Below are positions 17,463 to 26,423 of a DNA stretch of 64,000 nt, in pieces. The notes under the pieces were generated by a model. It was given only the letters and a program-made list of their open reading frames with translations. It had not been told where the DNA came from and did not search any database. Each line of letters opens with the position of its first letter. Within the stretch, counting starts at the first letter, position 1. The translations under genes and the position numbers were made by a program. This stretch comes from Alkalicoccus luteus (lineage in GTDB: Bacteria > Bacillota > Bacilli > Bacillales > Salisediminibacteriaceae): assembly GCA_052061695.1 (NCBI GenBank), contig JBPZEY010000011.1. The stretch is one strand, 5' to 3'.

Positions 17463-18032
17463 ATGGCAGACTTTCACGAAGAGAAAGCCCGTGAGACGAT
17501 TGATCATGCGAAAGAGCTGGTCATTGACTCCCTCGCGGAAACGATGGATCTTTACGGAGTAACCAGAAGCGCCGGAACCTTGTATGGGACAATGTATTTT
17601 GAAGGCGATATGACGCTGGATCAGATGAGAGATGAGCTTGGAATGAGCAAGCCGAGCATGAGCACCGGGGTCCGCAAGCTGCAGGACTTTAACGTCGTCA
17701 AAAAAACATTTAAAAAAGGCGAGCGTAAGCATACGTATGTAGCAGAACGGGATTTTTTCAAGTTTTTCTCCAATTTTTTCAGTAAGAAATGGGACCGCGA
17801 AGCCGCATTGAACCTGGAATCAATCCGGCATGCACAAAAAGAGCTCCTGGAGCTTTCCTCACAGGAAAATCTTCCGGAAAGCGTAAAGGAAGAAGCGAAA
17901 TCAGTGTATACTATATTAGAAGAGTCCAAGCCTTATTATTACTGGCTTCAGCGGCTTTCTGCCTCTGTAAAATCCGGAGAAATTTTCGACTTGATTCCTT
18001 TTTATCCTGAAGATCAGGATACAAACGAATAA
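17463..18032 (+). CDS. gbsR: GbsR/MarR family transcriptional regulator
   Basis: 189-residue regulator with a winged-helix DNA-binding domain at about 25-85 (MTLDQMRDELGMSKPSMSTGVRKLQDFNVVKK) and a C-terminal helical effector part with the aromatic-rich KPYYYWLQRL. GbsR-type proteins sense choline or betaine and repress choline uptake and glycine betaine genes. It sits 44 nt upstream of the glycine betaine binding protein, which it probably controls together with itself (OpuAR/OpcR-like arrangement). The start has AAGGAGG 9 nt upstream. The effector is inferred. Confidence 0.82.
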   Translation: MADFHEEKARETIDHAKELVIDSLAETMDLYGVTRSAGTLYGTMYFEGDMTLDQMRDELGMSKPSMSTGVRKLQDFNVVKKTFKKGERKHTYVAERDFFKFFSNFFSKKWDREAALNLESIRHAQKELLELSSQENLPESVKEEAKSVYTILEESKPYYYWLQRLSASVKSGEIFDLIPFYPEDQDTNE

Positions 18033-18076
18033 ACGGTACCCCGGTGGTATCAAAATTTAGCAGGAGGTTGTCAAGC

Positions 18077-19000
18077 ATGAAAAAGACGAACATGAACATC
18101 TGGAAGACATCAGCAGGAATAGGAGCGGCGGCACTGCTGCTGGCTGCCTGCGGAGAAGAAAACACAGGTGCAGATGAAGATTACAGCCCGGAAGGCCAGG
18201 AAATTGAGCTGACGTATGTAGCATGGGAATCGGAGCTTGCCTCCACAAACGTGATTGCGAAGGTTCTGGAGGAAGCAGGGTACGATGTAACGCTCACTGT
18301 CGTTGAGCAGGCACCGATGTGGGTCAGCGTAGCGAATGGCGACGCAGATGGATTTGTCGGTGCATGGCTCCCGTCTGATATGGCTTCTGAGTATGAACAG
18401 TACGGGGACGACATGGTAGACCTTGGCGCGAACCTGGAAGGAAGCCGCACCGGTCTTGCAGTTCCTGACTACATGGACATCACGAGCATTGATGAACTGT
18501 CTTCTGATGTCGTTGATGAAATCATCGGTATCGACGCTGGTGCGGGCATCATGATGTCCACTGAAGAAGTGGTCGACGTGTATGATCTTGATATTGATGC
18601 TTCTCCAAGTTCTGATGCTGCGATGACCGCTGCTCTGGATGCTGCTATTGACAATGAAGACCCGATCGTCGTAACAGCATGGCAGCCTCACTGGAAGTTT
18701 AACTCTTACGATATCCGCTTCCTGGAAGATCCGGAAGGTGTTTACGAGGAAGAGGAAGAAATTCGCACGATGGTCCGTGAAGGTCTTGAAGAGGATCATC
18801 CAGTTGCGTTTGACATCCTCGACAACTTTTATTGGGATGCTGACGACATGAACGAAGTCATGCTTGACGTAGCTGAAAACGACATGGAAATCGAAGACGC
18901 TGCTCAGCAGTGGATCGACAACAACCGTGAAACCGTTGACGAGTGGCTTGACGTTGAAGGTGCAGAAACAGATAACGAGGGTACGGATAACGAAGAATAA
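18077..19000 (+). CDS. opuAC: Glycine betaine ABC transporter substrate-binding lipoprotein
   Basis: 307-residue lipoprotein. The signal peptide ends in LLAAC with lipidated C25, followed by an OpuAC/ProX-type fold. PMWVSVANGDADGFVGAWLP and ITAWQPHWKF-like VTAWQPHWKF supply the tryptophans that cage the trimethylammonium group. It binds betaine or a related osmolyte outside the membrane. It is very rich in D and E and ends in an acidic tail, as in salt-adapted species. ATG 18077 follows AGGAGG. No ATPase or permease gene is adjacent, unlike opuAA-AB-AC in B. subtilis, so its partners must be elsewhere. Confidence 0.85.
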   Translation: MKKTNMNIWKTSAGIGAAALLLAACGEENTGADEDYSPEGQEIELTYVAWESELASTNVIAKVLEEAGYDVTLTVVEQAPMWVSVANGDADGFVGAWLPSDMASEYEQYGDDMVDLGANLEGSRTGLAVPDYMDITSIDELSSDVVDEIIGIDAGAGIMMSTEEVVDVYDLDIDASPSSDAAMTAALDAAIDNEDPIVVTAWQPHWKFNSYDIRFLEDPEGVYEEEEEIRTMVREGLEEDHPVAFDILDNFYWDADDMNEVMLDVAENDMEIEDAAQQWIDNNRETVDEWLDVEGAETDNEGTDNEE

Positions 19001-19011
19001 ACGAAAGTAAG

Positions 19012-19044
19012 AAAGAGAGCGGTCCAGATACGGACCGCTCTTTC
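19012..19044. terminator. Intrinsic terminator, left copy of a direct duplication
   Basis: AGAGCGGTCC-AGATAC-GGACCGCTCT within AAAGAG...CTTTC, 11 nt after the opuAC stop. The same hairpin recurs at 19675-19709 on the other side of the repeat element. Confidence 0.85.
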
Positions 19045-19674
19045 CAGAGTTGATAAAGTCTTTCGACTTACATGTTGATTCGTTTGGTTTTATTTCCCTT
19101 CTGCTTACCTAGCCTGCCCTGGGCTGACCTTCCGCTATTTCTCAGGGTGACCCCCTGTATGAAGGGAAGAAAGGCACGAGAGGATGGCGCGGCTTCACTC
19201 GGACTCAGGCTTCTCACGTGAAGCCTTCAAGAGCCAGTCCGGCTCCGCTCGTGCGATCTGCCGCTCCAAAACAAAGCGCTAGAGATTCTTCAGACTGCTT
19301 GTTGCGCCCCGCCGGACACATCGGGAAACAGATCTGCTTATTGGAAAATAACGTTTCACGATAATCAGAAGCGACTGCTTTTTTATGTTTATCATGATTT
19401 CTAGGAAGTCCGGACACTCCTATTCAATGTTGAAACGTCTCATCGGGAAGGTTTTATCCTGTATGGAAGCTGATTAACCAGGTATATGAAACGTACTGCC
19501 AGCTGCCTACATCGAAGGAGCTCGACTCCGAGAGGATTAGAACGAGGCGAAGATCCAGCGCTTCCGACGGAAGAAGGAAGCGGTTAGCTGAGCCCGTTCC
19601 CTCCGGAAAGCGAGGGTCCGCAGATACAGGCAGATGCAATCTTATTCACCTAAAATGACTTTATCAGCACTCTG
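19045..19674 (-). mobile_element. Terminator-associated MITE-like element, copy A (full length)
   Basis: 630 bp with no credible gene. The left terminal repeat is CAGAGTTGATAAAGTC (2 bp short) and the right one is GACTTTATCAGCACTCTG. Minus orientation relative to copies B-D: the CCGTTCCCTCCGGAAAGCGA block is near the right end and the GCCTGCC/CTCAGG block near the left. Direct copies of the opuAC terminator abut both ends. It lies between convergent opuAC and plsC. Short open frames inside it have no ribosome binding sites. Confidence 0.85.
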
Positions 19675-19709
19675 AAAGAGAGCGGTCCAGATACGGACCG
19701 CTCTCTTTC
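19675..19709. terminator. Intrinsic terminator, right copy of the duplication
   Basis: Second copy of the AGAGCGGTCC-AGATAC-GGACCGCTCT hairpin, differing from the left copy by 2 bp at the edge. It now serves the minus-strand plsC gene. Confidence 0.85.
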
Positions 19710-19820
19710 TTTACATAGGAGTACGTGCTGCGCTTTCTATTCCGTACTTGAAACTGCCGCTGCATTTAACTTGTGAACGAAGCTGGATCGCATTTAATTG
19801 TTGCTGCGTCCATGCGCCTG

Positions 19821-20558
19821 TTACAACACGCTTTCACTCTCAACCGCAGCCGGCAAATGTTCTTCTACCCGCTGTTGAACAAGAGCAGCAAGCTCAGCTG
19901 CATCTATTTTCTTGTCCTGATGAATCGTAATCGGCTCTCCATACGTAACGATGACTCGAGCAGGCTTCATTTTTCCTCCGTTCGCTTCCATTAACCGGTA
20001 CGACCCATTGATTGTAACGGGAACAATCGGCACTCCGGATAACTGCGCCAGCTTTAGGCTTCCTTTCTTAAACTGCCCCGGTTTTCCGCCCCGGTTTCGC
20101 GTACCCTCCGGAAATATAACCAGACTGCTTCCATTCTTCAACTTCTCAGAACCTTCCCGGATAGCAGCTACAGACTGCCGCCGGTCCTTTCGATCAATAA
20201 ACACACAGTCAAGCAGCTTCATCCAAGAACCGATGAGCGGTATTTTTTTAACCTCTACCTTTGAAATAAAGCCGATTTTTCTATTAGCAGTTGAAAGTAG
20301 TATCGGGATATCGAAGTTGCCCTGATGTCCAGCAACAAACAGTACAGGTCCATCAGGCAGCTGTTCGTTTCCGTGAACGACTATTTTCCCTCCGGCAAAC
20401 TTGACAAGACTTGCAGCCCAGAGGTACGCACGCCTGTGAATATAAGCGTCAGCTTTTTCCCCGTCCTTTCGTTTCAGCATGTGAGCAATTCCAAGTCCGG
20501 GAATCACCAGAACCAAGTGAATAAAAAAGTAGATAAACCATAACCCTGTTCGAATCAT
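19821..20558 (-). CDS. plsC: 1-acyl-sn-glycerol-3-phosphate acyltransferase
   Basis: 245-residue membrane-associated acyltransferase that adds the second acyl chain to lysophosphatidate in phospholipid synthesis. The N-terminal hydrophobic helix (about 5-25) anchors it. The catalytic motif has H78 and D83 (HQGNFD, N replaced by Q in the usual NHxxxxD neighbourhood), and the phosphate-binding FPEGTRNRGG motif follows. It stands alone, convergent with opuAC across repeat copy A. Confidence 0.87.
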   Translation of the reverse strand: MIRTGLWFIYFFIHLVLVIPGLGIAHMLKRKDGEKADAYIHRRAYLWAASLVKFAGGKIVVHGNEQLPDGPVLFVAGHQGNFDIPILLSTANRKIGFISKVEVKKIPLIGSWMKLLDCVFIDRKDRRQSVAAIREGSEKLKNGSSLVIFPEGTRNRGGKPGQFKKGSLKLAQLSGVPIVPVTINGSYRLMEANGGKMKPARVIVTYGEPITIHQDKKIDAAELAALVQQRVEEHLPAAVESESVL

Positions 20559-20675
20559 AACTGCATCCGCTTCCTTTCTAAAAATTCAATCAGCTGAAGC
20601 TGCTGCTTCAGGTGTAAAAAATCCGGTGTCAGGGAACATAATCGATGAATATGCCTTTTATAAAGGAGGTTGATT

Positions 20676-20948
20676 ATGCCCCGCTATGATATTACCGTGA
20701 CAGGCCGTGTGCAAGGTGTTGGATTTCGTTATTTTGCACAGCTCGAAGCCTTACAGCGGGAGCTCTCAGGTTGGGTCCGCAATGAGCCGGATGGATCTGT
20801 ACGTATGGAAGCTCAAGGAGATGAAGAGAGCTTGCATGCGTTCATCCGTGCGCTTGGCCAGGCGAGATATCCGGCCGAGGTTGACCGGGTGATTCCGGTT
20901 GAGCTTGATGAAAAATCCGAACCTGCAAAGTTCCGCATCGTTCATTGA
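20676..20948 (+). CDS. acyP: Acylphosphatase
   Basis: 90-residue enzyme that hydrolyses acyl phosphates. The signature GRVQGVGFR with the catalytic arginine is near the start, and the second motif GWVRNEPDGSV carries the catalytic asparagine. ATG 20676 follows AAGGAGG by 5-6 nt. Its last 7 bases overlap the 3' end of the convergent luciferase-like gene. Confidence 0.9.
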   Translation: MPRYDITVTGRVQGVGFRYFAQLEALQRELSGWVRNEPDGSVRMEAQGDEESLHAFIRALGQARYPAEVDRVIPVELDEKSEPAKFRIVH

Positions 20949-21943
20949 TGTAGTAGTTCTTCAGCGATCAGCCGATACGACTGCATCCGGTTTTCATGCG
21001 AGTGCAGGTTACTGATAATCATCAGCTCCTGCGCTTTCGTTCGTGCAGCAAGCTCCTGCAGCTGAGAAGCAGCTGACTTGGCGCTTCCGACAATCAGTCT
21101 GCGGCGATTTTCTTTCTGACGCTCCCCATCATATCCGGACCAGTCGTGGGCTTCTGCTTCTTCCGGATGCGGAATTTCCGGAAGAGGCGCCCCTTTTTCT
21201 GCTGATAATACAGCTAAGTCTACGCTTTTTGCCAGCCTTTCCGCTTCTTTGTCAGTCGGTGCACACACAACGGAAGCAGCAGCCATGAAATAAGGCTCGT
21301 CCAACCACTCAGAGGATTGAAACTGATCCACATAAACAGCTGCCGCTCGATCGGTTTCCTCTTCATTAATGAAATGCGCAAATGTAAATGGGAGTCCATG
21401 CGCGGCAGCAAGTGCTGCTCCCTTTTCTGAAGAGCCAAGAATCCAAACTGGAGGCGCTGTACGTACTGAGGGGCCTGCTTTCGCCTCGCCGTACACATAT
21501 TTTTCTACAGGCCGGTCATGCAGCCAGTTTAAAAGATCCTCCAGCTGTTCTGGATACCTTGCTGCATTCCGCGGACGGCCTTCACTTAATGCCAGTGAAG
21601 CTCTAGGCATACCGCCGGGCGCCCTGCCAATCCCGGCATCAATTCTGCCCGGATACAGGGCTTCCAGCATATGAAACAGTTCAGCTGCACGATACGCACT
21701 GTAGTGAGGCAAAAGCAGCCCCCCTGTTCCAAGCCTGATGACGCTTGTTTGGGAGCCGATACGGCTCAGCAGTATTTCCGGTGCGGTACAGGCTAACCCT
21801 GGACTATCGTGATGTTCTGCAGCCCAGTAGCGGTAATAGTCCAGCTTTTCGGCCATAGCTGCCAGTTCAATGGACTGATGAAGAGAGATCCGGGCAGAGC
21901 CGCCGTACACTACAGGGGACTGATCAAGCACACTGAGTCGCAT
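20942..21943 (-). CDS. LLM class flavin-dependent monooxygenase (luciferase-like)
   Basis: 333-residue TIM-barrel enzyme of the bacterial luciferase-like group, using reduced FMN and oxygen. The YWAAEHHDSPGLACTAPEILLSRI and LGTGGLLLPHYSAYRAAE blocks are characteristic. It starts 3 nt after the stop of the lysine hydroxylase-like gene, and its AAGGAG lies inside that gene's end, so the two are translationally coupled. Substrate is unknown; the pairing suggests a shared oxidative pathway. Confidence 0.85.
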   Translation of the reverse strand: MRLSVLDQSPVVYGGSARISLHQSIELAAMAEKLDYYRYWAAEHHDSPGLACTAPEILLSRIGSQTSVIRLGTGGLLLPHYSAYRAAELFHMLEALYPGRIDAGIGRAPGGMPRASLALSEGRPRNAARYPEQLEDLLNWLHDRPVEKYVYGEAKAGPSVRTAPPVWILGSSEKGAALAAAHGLPFTFAHFINEEETDRAAAVYVDQFQSSEWLDEPYFMAAASVVCAPTDKEAERLAKSVDLAVLSAEKGAPLPEIPHPEEAEAHDWSGYDGERQKENRRRLIVGSAKSAASQLQELAARTKAQELMIISNLHSHENRMQSYRLIAEELLHQ

Positions 21944-21946
21944 TAG

Positions 21947-23281
21947 CTACTCTGCTCCTTTATCAACAGATTCTGGGGCACCGAACCGCTGAAACACATT
22001 CGATCCTGTTTCTTTATAAACGGTGCGGCCTGCAATGTCATTGATGATCGTTGCGTTACGATGAACAGCTAGTGCCAGATTGGTCGCGCCGGCACCATGC
22101 GAGTGAACGATATCAGTTAGCGTATAAAGCCTGCCGGTCCGCTCGTCAGGAAAGGATACGTCGAAACGCCGGTTGATTTTCAGCCATCCGTCCCCTTCCC
22201 TGTTCGCGTCCTTTGTGAGCACGTCAAGCCATTCCGGTACATCAGGCTTGTAGCCGGTTCCAAGAATCACCCTGTCGACGGTTACATCGAATGTTTCTTC
22301 CTGCTGATGCTGCCGAAGCGTAACGGTGTACGAGCTATCGCTGTTCGCTGTAATATTCTCCACTTCCGTATTCGCCTGGATGCAAGCTCCGCTTGAATAT
22401 CCACCAGCTGTACGATGATAAAGAACATCGTAGATTTTATGCAAGGTGCTTTCTTCCACTCCATTTCGCAGCTGCGTCAGATTAGGCAGCTCTTCCAGTC
22501 TCCTCTCCAGCGGGAGTTGATGGAAATAGTTAATGTAATCTGGAGAGAATATTTCCTGACCGAGCTTACCTGATTCCAGCTGAAAAAAACCGGATGATCT
22601 GGTAAACCAGTGCAGCTCAGGCCGGTCATCTTTTTGAAGCAGCTCAAGAAACACTTCGGCTGCACTTTGACCTGAGCCAGCTATCAGCACGCTGCCTGCT
22701 CCCGCAATACTGTCTTCCTGCATGACATATTGACTTGTATGCAGCACATCCTCGGGAGGATGGCCCTGCAGGGGCTCTGGTATGAGCGGCTTTGTTCCTG
22801 TACCAACTACGATATGATCAGCATAATACACCGTTTCTACTTTCGTCTCCTGATCGAGCACCTGCACGCAGTAGCACCCTTGATCATAGGTAACATCTGT
22901 TACACGTCTTCCAAAGAGACAGTTATGCAGTTGATCTGCGGTCCAGCGGGCGTAGTAGTTATATTCTCTCCGGGGGATATCGAAGCGGTTAAAAAAGAAA
23001 AAGGCGTGCAGCCGGCCTTGTGAAGATAAATAGTTCAAAAAAGAATACGGGCTCGTTGGATCTGCCATCGTTACCAGATCGGCTAAAAACGGAACCTGCA
23101 GATCTGCTCCTTCGATCAACATACCGGGATGCCACTGAAATTCAGGCGATTCATCAAAGAAAAGAGAGGTAACCCCCTCCGCTTTCGTTAACAGTGCGGC
23201 GAGCCCCAGATTAGCAGGTCCGATTCCAATTCCAATTACATGATAATTCGTCTTTTTTTGTGCCATGGGCTGATTGGACAT
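21947..23281 (-). CDS. Lysine N6-hydroxylase / ornithine N5-oxygenase family protein
   Basis: 444-residue FAD- and NADPH-dependent N-hydroxylating monooxygenase (IucD/SidA/PvdA family). GIGIGPANLGL at 17-27 binds FAD, GSGQSAAE is the NADPH loop, and the C-terminal HGAGATNLALAVHR is the substrate-side signature. Such enzymes start hydroxamate siderophore synthesis. The start is ATG 23281 with GGAG 7 nt upstream; the frame is open beyond it but runs into the divergent photolyase. No siderophore synthetase or transporter is nearby, so the product is uncertain. Confidence 0.83.
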   Translation of the reverse strand: MSNQPMAQKKTNYHVIGIGIGPANLGLAALLTKAEGVTSLFFDESPEFQWHPGMLIEGADLQVPFLADLVTMADPTSPYSFLNYLSSQGRLHAFFFFNRFDIPRREYNYYARWTADQLHNCLFGRRVTDVTYDQGCYCVQVLDQETKVETVYYADHIVVGTGTKPLIPEPLQGHPPEDVLHTSQYVMQEDSIAGAGSVLIAGSGQSAAEVFLELLQKDDRPELHWFTRSSGFFQLESGKLGQEIFSPDYINYFHQLPLERRLEELPNLTQLRNGVEESTLHKIYDVLYHRTAGGYSSGACIQANTEVENITANSDSSYTVTLRQHQQEETFDVTVDRVILGTGYKPDVPEWLDVLTKDANREGDGWLKINRRFDVSFPDERTGRLYTLTDIVHSHGAGATNLALAVHRNATIINDIAGRTVYKETGSNVFQRFGAPESVDKGAE

Positions 23282-23374
23282 CCTTTCACTCCAGCATCGA
23301 TCAATTAGATGGGACAGGCCCGCCTTATGAAAACGGGCACAAGCAGCACGATACTTTTTTGGAGGTGTTTTGTT

Positions 23375-24799
23375 ATGACCCAGCCGACTTTTGCCGTCTG
23401 GTTTCGAAATGATTTTCGTTTTCACGACCACCCTGCTCTGAAAGCTGCCTGGAATGCAGCAGAGGAGCACGATGGCAACCTGATGTTTTTCTTTCATCTG
23501 CATCCGGATTTTCAGCATAACACAGATAGCAGCAATGATTACTTTTTTCAAACAGCAGCTTCGTTCAAATCACAATGCGAGGAGGCGGGTCTGAAGCTTC
23601 ATATTCTCTCAGGTACAGTAGAAGAAGCATTCAGCCTGCTGGCTGAACGGACTTCCTCCCTGCGCGAAATCTTTTATATCGAGGATTATACACCTTTTTC
23701 ACACGAACGCGACAGCGAAGCCTTTCGCACCCTGGAAAAATCAGATATTCAGTTTACCAGCACGCCGGGAAGCTATATACACGAGCCGGACGAGATCGTT
23801 AAAAACGATGACACTCCTTACAAAGTATATACTCCCTTTTCACGCAAGTGGCTGCAGGAAGACAAACCGGCGGAAGCCGATGATAATCACGACCAGTTCC
23901 ATAAGCGGTATCATCCGCATCAATCGCTTTCTGCTGACGGCGAAAAGGCCTTTGAGCAGGTTCTCTCTTCCTGCAGCCGTAAGTGGCAGGCGCTTGGCGA
24001 AGCGGCCGCACTCGACAGACTGGAGGATTTTATCGATGACCGTATAGCACACTATGACAAGGAACGAGACCGTCCCGCCGTTGCCGGCACGAGTCGGCTG
24101 TCCCCTTATATCCGCACCGGCGCCCTCTCTGTCAGACGTATTTACCATGCAGCGGCAGATAAAGGCGGACAGGGTGCGGAAACATTTATCAAAGAGCTTG
24201 CGTGGAGAGATTTTTACGCGATGATCATGTATCATTTCCCGGAGACGGCAGACCAGGAATTCCAGGAGAAGTTCCGTTCGCTCGAATGGGTGACCAGTAA
24301 AGAAAACCTGCAAGCCTGGCAGGAGGGTCGTACAGGGTTCCCGATTGTTGATGCCGGAATGCGCCAGTTGAATGAAACCGGATGGATGCATAACAGGCTT
24401 CGCATGATCACCGCCTCCTTTTTAACAAAGGATTACCATATTGACTGGCGGGAAGGAGAAGCATATTTTGCTGATAAGCTGATTGATCATGACCCGGCTT
24501 CAAACGTCGGGGGCTGGCAGTGGGCCGCTTCGACTGGCACCGATGCAGTACCGTATTTTCGTGTGTTCAGTCCGATCCGTCAGTCTGAACGGTTTGATCC
24601 GGATGGCTCTTTCATCAGACGTTATGTGACGGAGCTGGCGGATGTTCCTGATAAATGGATTCACGAACCTCACAAGATGCCGGAGGAAGAACAACAACAA
24701 GCATCATGTACCATTGGGGAGGATTATCCCGAACCGACAGTCGATCATAAACTGGAACGAAAAAAAGCGATCGAGATGTATCAGGATAAGGGGGAGTAA
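23375..24799 (+). CDS. phrB: Deoxyribodipyrimidine photo-lyase (class I)
   Basis: 474-residue light-driven DNA repair enzyme that splits cyclobutane pyrimidine dimers. The N-terminal antenna domain (about 5-135) opens with FAVWFRNDFRFHDHPAL. The C-terminal FAD domain carries TGFPIVDAGMRQLNETGWMHNR and WASSTGTD-like WAASTGTDAVPYFRVFSP. The ATG follows GGAGGTG. The next gene begins 3 nt after its stop, so they form an operon. Divergent from the lysine hydroxylase gene. Confidence 0.88.
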   Translation: MTQPTFAVWFRNDFRFHDHPALKAAWNAAEEHDGNLMFFFHLHPDFQHNTDSSNDYFFQTAASFKSQCEEAGLKLHILSGTVEEAFSLLAERTSSLREIFYIEDYTPFSHERDSEAFRTLEKSDIQFTSTPGSYIHEPDEIVKNDDTPYKVYTPFSRKWLQEDKPAEADDNHDQFHKRYHPHQSLSADGEKAFEQVLSSCSRKWQALGEAAALDRLEDFIDDRIAHYDKERDRPAVAGTSRLSPYIRTGALSVRRIYHAAADKGGQGAETFIKELAWRDFYAMIMYHFPETADQEFQEKFRSLEWVTSKENLQAWQEGRTGFPIVDAGMRQLNETGWMHNRLRMITASFLTKDYHIDWREGEAYFADKLIDHDPASNVGGWQWAASTGTDAVPYFRVFSPIRQSERFDPDGSFIRRYVTELADVPDKWIHEPHKMPEEEQQQASCTIGEDYPEPTVDHKLERKKAIEMYQDKGE

Positions 24800-24802
24800 A
24801 AA

Positions 24803-25996
24803 GTGGAGATCCGGCGGCTGAAGTCATCAGAAGCAGAGCATGCAGTAAAAATGTCAGAATTTGCATTTCAGTACGAGCTGACCGAAGAACAGCGCAGAGC
24901 ACGCCTGGCTGATATGAATCCTCAGGAAACGTGGGTGATTGAAGAAAACGGTGAGATGCTGTCAAAAGCAGCCGTCCTGCCGATGGACATTTACTTCTAT
25001 GACATGAGCATCCCGGCAGGCGGAGTCTCCGGAGTTGCTACATGGCCGGAGGAGCGGCGCAAAGGACACGTCGGCAAGCTGCTTTACCATTCCCTTCAGC
25101 AAATGAGAAAAGAAGGCAGGCTCCTGTCTCTGCTGTATCCTTTTTCCATTCCGTTTTACCGCAGATTCGGCTGGGAACTATACGCCGATCAGGAAACGTG
25201 CGTGTTGAAACGGGAGCAGTTCCCGTTGTTTGAGCCCAGTGAAGGCAAAGTGAGCCGGATTACGCCGGATGCCCAGAAAATTGGTCCGGTGTATGATCGA
25301 TGGGCCGCGAACATCAATGGTTCCGTCGTGAGGTCAGCTGAATGGTGGCGCAAGAATACATTTAAACGCAAGCCTGGAACCTGTGCGGTTTACACCCGTG
25401 GTGATGATATCTTCGGCTACATGATTTATGAAATGAAAGATAGAAAAATGACCGTACATGAAATAATTTGGCTCGATCCGGACGCGCGTCGCGGTCTTAT
25501 GGGCTATATACGCAATCACGATTCCATGGCCGATACGGTATCGATTACCGGCAGAGCGCATGATATGATGCCGTTCCTGCTTCCGGATCCGAAGGTAGAG
25601 CGGAATGTAGCCTCTTATTTCATGGCGCGAATCGTATCGTGCGAGCCACTTTTGAGCCTGCTCCCGCTCGAGCTGAAAACAAATGAATCGGTCATGCTGC
25701 ATGTGAGCGATGAATTTTGCCCTTGGAATGATGGAACGTATATTTTATCTGCAGATTCCGGTCCCCCGTCCCGTGTCCGGTTTTTCCCTCCGCGAAATGA
25801 AGAAGACCGATCGCTGCGGCAACTTTCCAAAAAGGGGATCAAACTTGATATTAATATGCTGTCTGCTATCATTATGGGAGCACAAAAGCCGGTTCGTCTT
25901 TGGGAAGAAGGCATGATTGAAGGAGAAGAGGATATGGTACGGCTCCTGCAGCGGGCTCTGCCGGACTATCCTCCGTTCATTTACGATTTTTTCTGA
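24803..25996 (+). CDS. Eis-like GNAT N-acetyltransferase
   Basis: 397-residue enhanced-intracellular-survival type acetyltransferase. The N-terminal GNAT core has the acetyl-CoA loop RRKGHVGKLL at 85-94. PFYRRFGWELY provides the tyrosine near the active site, and an SCP2-like third domain leads to a protein ending in phenylalanine. In Mycobacterium Eis the C-terminal carboxylate is used in catalysis. Substrates may be aminoglycosides or lysine side chains. It uses a GTG start with AGGGGGAG before it, directly after the photolyase. Confidence 0.83.
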   Translation: MEIRRLKSSEAEHAVKMSEFAFQYELTEEQRRARLADMNPQETWVIEENGEMLSKAAVLPMDIYFYDMSIPAGGVSGVATWPEERRKGHVGKLLYHSLQQMRKEGRLLSLLYPFSIPFYRRFGWELYADQETCVLKREQFPLFEPSEGKVSRITPDAQKIGPVYDRWAANINGSVVRSAEWWRKNTFKRKPGTCAVYTRGDDIFGYMIYEMKDRKMTVHEIIWLDPDARRGLMGYIRNHDSMADTVSITGRAHDMMPFLLPDPKVERNVASYFMARIVSCEPLLSLLPLELKTNESVMLHVSDEFCPWNDGTYILSADSGPPSRVRFFPPRNEEDRSLRQLSKKGIKLDINMLSAIIMGAQKPVRLWEEGMIEGEEDMVRLLQRALPDYPPFIYDFF

Positions 25997-26032
25997 GCCG
26001 GCCGTGCTCGATGAACAAAGCAGGAGGATAGA

Positions 26033-26314
26033 ATGATGCATCCATTAAAAACATTTTTTGAAAAGCTGTACGGACAGGTTCCAAACGACAGTTCGTTAAG
26101 GCTCTATTACTGGGTTACCGCCGTTATTTTCTTTATACCGGCAGCACTGTCACCTGTGTTCCTGGTCGCTTATTATGTACAGTTCGGCTTAGGGTATGTC
26201 CTGACGTACGGACTGCTGATGCTTGCTGCTGTCTGGATCTTCATGCCGCTTTTTTTCAGACTGATCATGAAGATGAATCGATTTTTGTTTAATGAGAAAG
26301 ACCGAAAACAATAA
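26033..26314 (+). CDS. Small two-helix membrane protein, function unknown
   Basis: 93-residue protein with two hydrophobic helices (about 27-47 and 52-80) and a basic C-terminus. ATG 26033 (or adjacent 26036) follows AGGAGG. It lies 36 nt after the acetyltransferase gene and is probably in the same transcript, which ends at the terminator at 26324. I do not recognise the family. Confidence 0.65.
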   Translation: MMHPLKTFFEKLYGQVPNDSSLRLYYWVTAVIFFIPAALSPVFLVAYYVQFGLGYVLTYGLLMLAAVWIFMPLFFRLIMKMNRFLFNEKDRKQ

Positions 26315-26323
26315 GATGAACGA

Positions 26324-26362
26324 AAAGGGATCCGGCTTTGATAATAAAGCCGGATCCCTTTC
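26324..26362. terminator. Strong intrinsic terminator
   Basis: AAAGGGATCCGGCTTT / AAAGCCGGATCCCTTT stem of 16 bp with a short ATAAT-type loop. It ends the phrB-acetyltransferase-membrane protein unit and could also serve the convergent aldehyde dehydrogenase gene. Confidence 0.82.
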
Positions 26363-26423
26363 GTACCCAAACGGCAAGATAGGCCGTATGAAGGTTGGTT
26401 TGACATCTTTGAAGCTGCAGCCG

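Noticed and set aside
19045..19674. Considered the 19-kb repeat as a CRISPR-like or rRNA-type structure
   Set aside because: No short regular direct repeats with spacers and no rRNA motifs; it matches the dispersed element instead.
19709..19824. Minus-strand frame after plsC that might encode a short peptide
   Set aside because: No start codon with a ribosome site, and it opens only after an in-frame stop within plsC.
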